Positions 57,896-64,000 of a stretch of DNA of 64,000 nt are shown here, in pieces. Each line of letters starts with the position of its first letter. Position 1 is the stretch's first letter. Under the pieces are notes generated by a model. It searched no databases. It worked only from the letters and a program-made list of their open reading frames with translations, and was not told the DNA's origin. The position numbers and the translations under genes were made by a program. The stretch comes from CAVWDI01 sp963753725 (GTDB taxonomy: Bacteria > Chloroflexota > Anaerolineae > Anaerolineales > UBA4823), in assembly GCA_963753725.1 (NCBI GenBank), contig CAVWDI010000021.1, positions 62,001 to 126,000 on the forward strand, given 5' to 3'.

Positions 57896-58777
57896 ATGAA
57901 ACCTGCTCCTTTTGATTATTATGCACCGGACACCCTGGAGGGCGCCCTGACACTCCTCGGCGAACACGGCTACGACGCTAAACTGCTAGCCGGCGGTCAG
58001 AGCCTGATCCCGATGATGAACTTTCGCCTGGTTCAACCTTCAGTCATAGTGGACCTGAACAGAATAGCCAACCTTTCATATATCCATCCTTATGAAAACG
58101 GCGGGGTGCTGGTAGGCGCCTTAACCCGCCATTACCAGGTGGAAGGCAGTTCCGTAATTGCTGAGCGTTTACCGCTGCTGCACGAAACAATGCCGCACAT
58201 CGCCACCTCCCAGATCCGCAGCCGGGGCACATTTGGCGGCAGCATCGCCCATGCGGATCCATCGGCTGAACTCGCTGCAGTGAGCATAGCGCTTGATGCT
58301 CGTTTCAAACTGGTGAGCCAACGCGGTGAACGTTGGGTTCCGGCAAACGAATTTTTTATCGGGATGTTCACCACTCTGCTGGAACCGGATGAAATCCTGG
58401 TCGAAACTGCTTTCCCTGCTTTAGCCCCCCACAGCGGTTGTTCACTGGTGGAAGTTGCCCGCAGACCGCATGACTTTGCCATGGTAGGTGTGGCCGCCTG
58501 CCTGACTCTGGACGACAAGGAGCGCTGTACGAATGCCCGCCTGGTATTCCTGAGTGTCGCTGAATACCCGATTGAAGCCCGCCAGGCTCAGGAACTGCTG
58601 ATAGGGAACCCGATAACGCCTGATCTGATACGTTCCGCGGCTGAAACGGCTGCCGCAAATGACACCGATCCCAGCAGTGATATCCACGCCTCTGCGGAAT
58701 TCAGGCGCCATCTTGTAAAAGTTTTAGCCGGCAGAGTTTTGCAAAATGCCTATGAAAAAGCTTTAAGAGGTGCATGA
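57896..58777 (+). CDS. Molybdenum hydroxylase FAD subunit (CoxM type)
   Basis: 293 residues from ATG 57896, two bases after the cyclase stop. FAD motifs: LLAGGQSLIPMMNFRL and RSRGTFGGSIAHADPSAEL. It passes electrons from the iron-sulfur subunit to an acceptor. Member of the CoxM/KdhA/NdhF family. Confidence 0.92.
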   Translation: MKPAPFDYYAPDTLEGALTLLGEHGYDAKLLAGGQSLIPMMNFRLVQPSVIVDLNRIANLSYIHPYENGGVLVGALTRHYQVEGSSVIAERLPLLHETMPHIATSQIRSRGTFGGSIAHADPSAELAAVSIALDARFKLVSQRGERWVPANEFFIGMFTTLLEPDEILVETAFPALAPHSGCSLVEVARRPHDFAMVGVAACLTLDDKERCTNARLVFLSVAEYPIEARQAQELLIGNPITPDLIRSAAETAAANDTDPSSDIHASAEFRRHLVKVLAGRVLQNAYEKALRGA

Positions 58778-58827
58778 GATGAGTTTATCCTTCAAATTTC
58801 TGAAAATTATGCGCCCAGGAGATTTTT

Positions 58828-59307
58828 ATGAGTGATTTATATAATCTTTCGCTGACATGCAATGGTAAGGGTTATGAACGCGATATCGATCCGCGCATGC
58901 TGCTGAGTGATTTTCTTCGACACGAACTTGATCTTACCGGTACTCACGTCGGCTGTGAACATGGCGTCTGTGGTGCATGCACGGTGTTGTTCGATGGTTT
59001 GCCAGTACGCTCCTGTCTCATGTTTGCCGTACAGGCTGATGGTCACGAAATCACCACCGTCGAGGGGTTGGGAACACCCGAAGACCTGCACCCAATCCAG
59101 GAAGCTTTTTGGGAAGCCCACGGCTTGCAGTGCGGGTTCTGCACACCTGGAATTTTATTGACCCTCATTCCGTTCCTGGAGGACAATCCCTCACCGACCG
59201 AAGAAGAGATACGGACTGCGCTTTCAGGCAATATCTGCCGCTGCACCGGATACCAGCACATCGTTGACGCCGTACAAATAGCCGCCAGAAAAATGGCGAG
59301 CCCTTAA
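58828..59307 (+). CDS. Molybdenum hydroxylase 2Fe-2S subunit (CoxS type)
   Basis: 159 residues. Plant-type cluster GCEHGVCGACTVLFDG and the second cluster CGFCTPG with CRCTGYQHIV. Standard length and order. ATG follows AGGAG. Confidence 0.93.
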   Translation: MSDLYNLSLTCNGKGYERDIDPRMLLSDFLRHELDLTGTHVGCEHGVCGACTVLFDGLPVRSCLMFAVQADGHEITTVEGLGTPEDLHPIQEAFWEAHGLQCGFCTPGILLTLIPFLEDNPSPTEEEIRTALSGNICRCTGYQHIVDAVQIAARKMASP

Positions 59308-59401
59308 CACAACACGCCATATCTGTGAAATAACTGATACTTGAAGGGAATATAAATATCCCACAAACACCGATGATTTACCTGAATCCAGGAGTTATAT
59401 A

Positions 59402-61751
59402 GTGACAAAAAAGTTCGTTGGCCAACCCATCACACGTAATGAAGATCCACGCTTGCTGACCGGACAGGCATTGTTCGTCGATGACGTGCACATTCCGGGT
59501 ATGCTGCATGCTGCGTTTCTTCGCAGCGATTATGCCCACGCCTATCTGAAGAGTATTGACATTTCCGCCGCATTGGAACGACCAGGCGTCGTGGCGATAT
59601 ATACGGCAGAGACGATGGGCGATGATTGGGCGCCCGGACCTCCATTGGTATCACCCCCGGCGACTGTAGAGGATGTGGTCTTCTACTCCCGCACCCAGGT
59701 TCCGCTGGTCAAAGACAAGATCAGGCATGTGGGTGAACCGCTGGCTGTGGTTGTCGCTGAAAGCCGGTACATCGCCGAAGACGCTGCCGAAGACATATTA
59801 GTTGACGTCGAACCATTGGAGGCAGTTGTGGATTTGGAGCAGGCTTTGGAGCCCGATAGTGTATTGATCCACGATGACCTTGAATCAAACCTGGCTGCCC
59901 AGCTTGTCCAGAATAAGGGTGACTACCAGGTAGCCCGCTCGCAAGCTGACCTGGTCATCAACCGGCGTTTTATTATTGACCGCGGCGCAGCAGCCGCCAT
60001 GGAAAATCGCTCGGTTGTCGCTGACTGGGATGCTAAAAGCCGGCATCTGACGGTCTGGGACACCACCCAGGCTCCTATCCCTATCCGCAACGGGCTGGCT
60101 GCTCGCTACAACCTCGCAGAACACCAGGTCAGGGTGATCGCCCCCTTCATCGGCGGGGGTTTCGGTCCCAAGATGATGATGTTCTATCCCGAGGAACTGC
60201 TCGTACCATGGTTATCAATCAAGCTTGGCAAGCCCATCAAGTGGATCGAGGACCGCCGCGAGAACTTTGTCGCCACCACACAGGAGCGGGTTCAAATCCA
60301 CGAAGCCGAGATAGCTTTAACCAAAGAGGGGCGCGTATTGGGGCTCAGCGACGTATTCTTACACGACACGGGCGCATACGATCCTTATGGCTTAACCATC
60401 CCGCTCAATACACAGAGCCACTTGTTGGGCGTTTACGATATCGCTAATTTTTCTTCAGAAATTAAAGTCGTATTTACCAACAAGGTCCTGGCAACTCCAG
60501 TGCGCGGCGCCGGACGTCCGCAAGGAGTCTACGTTATCGAGCGTATGCTGGATATTGCCGCCAAAGAGTTAGGTATGGACCCGATAGATATTCGAAAACT
60601 TTAATTTCATCCCGCCGGATGCCTTTCCTTACGAACAAAATTATATCGATCAGGCTTTTGCGCCGCTGATCTTTGACAGCGGCAATTACCTGCCTGCTCT
60701 TGAAAAAGCCTCCCGGATGATCGGTTACGAAGGTTTTATCAAGGAGGAAGGACCGCGCTTGCGCGCCGAAGGACATCACGTAGGTATCGGCATGGTGGCA
60801 TTTCCGGAAACGACCGGCGTTGGACCCTATGAAGGCGCCCGGGTGATGGTTGAACCCAGCGGCAAGATCAGTGTCGCGACTGGTGTGGGATCACAGGGTC
60901 AGGGTCATTACACATCATTCGCCCAGATTGTCGCCGATCAAGTGGGGGTGGATGTTCGTGACATAAATATGGTCACCGGTGACACCGCCGAATTCCATTG
61001 GGGCACGGGCACTTTTGCCAGCCGGGGAGCCGTTGTGGCTGCCAACGCCATTAACGCCGCGGCTGTATCTGTACGTAAAAAGATCCTTGAACACGCCAGC
61101 AAACACTTTGACACCCCGGAGGATGAATTAGAGATCGAAAATGGGCAGGTGCATGTGGCAGATATCCCGCGCATGTCCATCAGTCTTGGAGAACTGGCAG
61201 AACTGGCCAATCCCCTACGGGGAGCTGTAGAACCGGGTACCGAACCGGGCTTGGAAGCCACCGCTTACTTTGGCCCAAAATATGGAGCTACCGCCTTCGG
61301 AGTACACGCCATGATCCTCGAAGTGGATGTGGAAACCATGATGATAGATATAAAACGCTACGTAGTCGTAGAAGACTGCGGCACCATCCTCAACCCGCTC
61401 ATCCTGGAGGGTCAGATCCACGGCGGCGTTTCGATGGGTATCGGCAACGCCTACTATGAACAACTTATCTATGATGAAAACGGGCAGTTGTTAAACGCTT
61501 CCCTGGCGGATTACCTGATCCCCTCCGCGACAGAGGTGCCTCGTATTGAGGTCAGTCACCAGCAGACCCCCTCACCGCTTAATCCTTTGGGCAGCAAAGG
61601 CGCCGGCGAGGCCGGCGCGATTCCAGTTCCGGCTCTCTTCGCTCAGGCGCTGGAGAATGCCCTGACTGGTTACAATATCGAAATTTTAGAGACACCTCTC
61701 AGTCCCAACAAACTCTACGAACTTCTTAAGCACAAGGAGAAACAACTGTGA
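59402..61751 (+). CDS. Molybdenum hydroxylase large subunit (one frameshift)
   Basis: About 782 residues. GGGFGPKMMMFYPEEL and GQGHYTSFAQIVAD lie in the molybdopterin region, and the catalytic Glu in KGAGEAGAI near the C-terminus. An extra A near 60593 interrupts it; corrected, it reads DIRNFNFIPPDAFPY. The CO-dehydrogenase loop with Cys (VAYRCSFR) is replaced by RGAGRPQGVYVIER, so it is not a CO dehydrogenase but a hydroxylase of an N-heterocycle or aldehyde. GTG 59402 start. It overlaps the next gene by 4 bp. Confidence 0.88.
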
Positions 61752-62377
61752 AACTGGATGGAGAATATACTTTTGATGGTCCCCGCGAACAGGTATGGGA
61801 AATAGTAAGAGACCCGGATGTGCTGGTTACTGCCCTGCCGGGGGCTCAGAGTATGGAACAGGTCGGGGAAAATGAATATGAGGGTGAGATGAATTTGCGC
61901 ATCGGTCCTGTGGCCGGGGTTTTTTCCGGCAAACTGGTTGTTTCCGATGAAGTGTCTCCTGAGAGCTGCACCCTGAATGTGGAGGGGAAGGGTAAGCAGG
62001 GTTTTGTAAACGGCACGGGGCACGTGAACCTGGAAGATCTCGGAGATAACAAAACCCTGATGAAATACGATGGAGACATGCAGGTTGGAGGCAAGCTGGC
62101 CAGTGTAGGTCAGAGGCTGATCGATACCGCCAGTAAAAGTATCATCCGCCAGGGTTTAGACACGCTTAACAAAGCTTTAGTAGCGCGCGTGGCCGCTCAA
62201 AGTACAGGCGAACAGGTTGAGTATTCTGCTCCCTCAGAAAGTCAGTTTGCCGCATCGGTGGCAAAAGATATGGCAGGAGAGGCTTTCTCTTCAACTCGTG
62301 TGAGATGGATTATTATTGCGGCTGTTATTGTAATTATCGTCTTGTTGTATTTTCTGATCAGCGGAAACGCTGCTTAA
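61748..62377 (+). CDS. CoxG family (SRPBCC) protein with C-terminal membrane anchor
   Basis: 209 residues, GTG start at 61748. The SRPBCC domain (GEYTFDGPREQVWEIVRDPDV, LRIGPVAGVFSGKLVV, MQVGGKLASVGQRLID) is followed by a helix at about 180-205 (IIIAAVIVIIVLLYFL). CoxG recruits CO dehydrogenase to the membrane in aerobic carboxydotrophs; here it probably anchors the hydroxylase to the membrane for electron transfer. Start overlaps the large-subunit stop (GTGA). Confidence 0.88.
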   Translation: MKLDGEYTFDGPREQVWEIVRDPDVLVTALPGAQSMEQVGENEYEGEMNLRIGPVAGVFSGKLVVSDEVSPESCTLNVEGKGKQGFVNGTGHVNLEDLGDNKTLMKYDGDMQVGGKLASVGQRLIDTASKSIIRQGLDTLNKALVARVAAQSTGEQVEYSAPSESQFAASVAKDMAGEAFSSTRVRWIIIAAVIVIIVLLYFLISGNAA

Positions 62378-62489
62378 TCAAGGAAGGAGGCCGCAGATAA
62401 CTATAAACCGATTTAAAAGCTTTCGTTCCAGTGAAAGGAGGATACCAAGCCTGTAAAATTGTAAACAAATCAATATCGAGCAAAAAGAA

Positions 62490-62518
62490 TTGACATGCTT
62501 CACAATTTTTTGTAAAAT
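62490..62518 (+). promoter_or_regulatory. Sigma-70-type promoter of the BMP lipoprotein gene
   Basis: TTGACA at 62490-62495 and TAAAAT at 62513-62518, spacer exactly 17 bases. It lies 118 bases upstream of the ATG at 62636, so the transporter can be expressed apart from the hydroxylase genes. Confidence 0.7.
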
Positions 62519-62635
62519 GAATAACATTTTTTGAGGGGCATATCAACTCTATCGGAGAGAAGCATAATACGCATAAATCATATTGCGTATATTGCTTCCG
62601 TAAACATGTTCAGGGAACAAAAGGAGAAGGAAACA

Positions 62636-63990
62636 ATGAGCAAGAAGATCGGTTTGTTTTTTGCAGCATTATTGGTCATAAGCCTCATTCTGACCGCTTG
62701 TGCGCCTCAGGAGGTTGTTGTCACCAAGGAAGTCGTCAAGACCGTTGAAGTCGAAAAAGAGGTCGTCAAAACGGTCGAGGTTGAAAAAGAAGTCGAAAAA
62801 GAGGTCGTAAAAACCGTCGAGGTCGAAAAGGAAGTTGAAGTTGAGGTTATGGGGGATGCAGACTCTGGCGATCGAACATTTCAGCATCATTGAGGGCACC
62901 ACCTGGTCTGGCGCCCACGATCGTGCCGGTAAGCGTATAGCTGAAAAATATCCCAGCGTTGAATATGTCTACAGAGAGGAAGTAGGACCGGATCTGACCG
63001 TTCCGTATGCCGAGGAACTGATCTCTGAGGGCGCTGACATTGTAGTTGGGAACGCAGAGTTCATGGGAATGCCGCTAATTGATATCGCTGACCAGTACCC
63101 GGAGGTTTATTTTGGCTCCATCATCGCCAGCGATCTGTCAACCAAGAGGAATTTCATCAGAACTCTTCCCCAGGCAGTATCAAGCGCTGTACCTGGAAGG
63201 TCTCATCGCAGGCGCGCTGACCGAGACCGGTAATATTGGTATCGTCTCAGCCTTCCCATCTGTTCAGGTTATCCGCCGCCAGGCTGGATTTATCCTCGGG
63301 GTGCAGGATGCCGCCGAACAGCTTGGAAAAGACATAAATGTTTATGTGAAGTATGTCGGAGACTGGTATCTCCCTCAAGAAGAGCGTGATATCGCCAGCA
63401 CATTGGTTAGCCAATATGATGTGGATATCCTGACCCAGCAGACTGATTCCGGATCACCGCAGGACGTCGCTAAAGAAGAAGGTGTCTGGTTCGTGGGCAA
63501 AGACATGGACATCGTTGGTGAATACGGATGGGGTGACGAGAATTCCGTGGCTGTATCATTTGATACCCGCTGGGAAGTCCTGTACGATACAATGGTAAAA
63601 GACTGGCTGTCCGGGAACCCCGACCCCGAAACCATCCTGTACCTGGGTATGGCCGACAGCATGATCCTGGCTGATGGGACAGAGGCTCTGACGGTGGACT
63701 TAATGAACGACGGCAAGGTAGGCGTAGAGGCTATCAGTCCGGTTGCTCTTGAGTCGGTTCCGGAAGAGATCGTTGCCCTGGTGGAACAAAGAAGAAACCA
63801 GATGATCGAAGGTGTATGGGACCCATTCTTTGAACACGCTTTTGTCAGCAACGGGACTGGTCTGGACCTTGAAGGCGCTCCTGTTCCCCCAGAAGGGGAA
63901 GAAGTTAAACCTGCCGGCGAGATGCCGACCGATGAATGGCTGCTCTCGCTGTTCAACTTCGACCTGGTTGGAACTACTGTTCTGGAGTAA
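62636..63990 (+). CDS. BMP-family (PnrA-like) ABC-transporter lipoprotein (two frameshifts)
   Basis: About 451 residues. Lipobox LILTAC, then a repeated acidic/valine linker (VVKTVEVEKEV units, 62730-62850) of the type usual for Chloroflexota binding proteins. The BMP/Med domain follows (TTWSGAHDRAGKRIAEKYP, ISEGADIVVGNAEFMG, GLIAGALTETGNIGIVSAFP, AVSFDTRWEVLYDTMVKDWL). Extra bases near 62852 (G run) and 63170 break the frame. PnrA-type proteins bind purine nucleosides, and others bind related bases. Context next to a molybdenum hydroxylase fits uptake of a heterocyclic nitrogen compound. ATG follows AAAGGAGAAGG. Confidence 0.82.
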
Positions 63991-64000
63991 ATAAGGTTTC

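Noticed and set aside
59402..62377. CoxMSLG genes as an aerobic CO dehydrogenase
   Set aside because: The large subunit lacks the Cys-containing VAYRCSFR loop that binds the copper-sulfur site.
62720..62850. Tandem GTCGAGGTTGAAAAAGAAG-type repeats as a CRISPR or satellite
   Set aside because: They encode the repeated Glu/Val linker of the lipoprotein; no spacers of constant length exist.
3778..63200. Programmed +1 frameshifting as an explanation for the many broken genes
   Set aside because: The shift sites share no slippery motif, no common stop context and no downstream structure; deletions also occur. Consensus error is simpler.

Overview
The window looks like a chromosomal piece of an uncultured Chloroflexota bacterium, probably class Anaerolineae. 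This is inferred from protein style, not from a marker gene. The signs are lipoprotein binding proteins with long Glu/Val or Glu/Pro linkers after the lipobox, a secreted protein ending in a YLPLM-type tail, a methylmalonyl-CoA mutase/epimerase pair, and attC-like sequences of a type I associate from memory with Chloroflexota metagenomes. Fifteen otherwise well-conserved genes carry single-base frameshifts, 14 insertions and 5 deletions, many in homopolymers. I read most of these as consensus errors and describe the affected genes as single genes.

Layout. 1-2.4 kb: a secreted PQQ-type dehydrogenase/multihaem cytochrome fusion running off the left edge. 2.5-12 kb: an accessory stretch with an IS3-family transposase remnant, an acetoacetate decarboxylase-like/3-hydroxyacyl-CoA dehydrogenase pair, small orphan genes and a secreted repeat protein. 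It is punctuated by four degenerate copies of the 5' end of comM, whose intact copy sits at 12.1 kb. 12-21 kb: comM, dodecin, CBS protein/NhaD-type transporter, acyltransferase, kynureninase, VOC protein, zinc-ribbon membrane protein and TerB-like protein. 21.8-27.4 kb: an ABC uptake operon whose binding protein is a fusion of a sugar-type and a PhnD-type domain, followed by a UroD-like methyltransferase. 27.6-41.2 kb: S9 peptidase, YjbQ, methylmalonyl-CoA epimerase and mutase (flanked by an inverted repeat), DUF1786, HtpG, a large coiled-coil membrane protein, tRNA-Arg, a quinate-5-dehydrogenase-like protein and YbaK.

41.3-49.5 kb: all genes lie on the minus strand and are separated by attC-like imperfect palindromes. 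This is an integron cassette array with no integrase in view. One cassette holds the most striking gene of the window, a MerB-like (alkylmercury lyase family) protein. Both of its catalytic-cysteine positions are in-frame TGA codons, and each is followed at the right distance by a bacterial SECIS-like hairpin. The second hairpin has the GGUC loop known from fdhF. This is a candidate double-selenocysteine protein.

49.5-64 kb: a DUF4337 membrane protein and a chagasin-like inhibitor lipoprotein precede a plus-strand catabolic cluster. The cluster comprises a CaiB-type CoA-transferase, FdrA, a nitrilase-family amidohydrolase, a YlbE/DUF1116 protein, a tandem cyclase, a three-subunit molybdenum hydroxylase, a CoxG protein and a BMP-family (PnrA-like) binding lipoprotein behind its own promoter. 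I infer uptake and oxidation of a nitrogen heterocycle, with ring opening and recovery of carbamoyl groups. The substrate is unknown.
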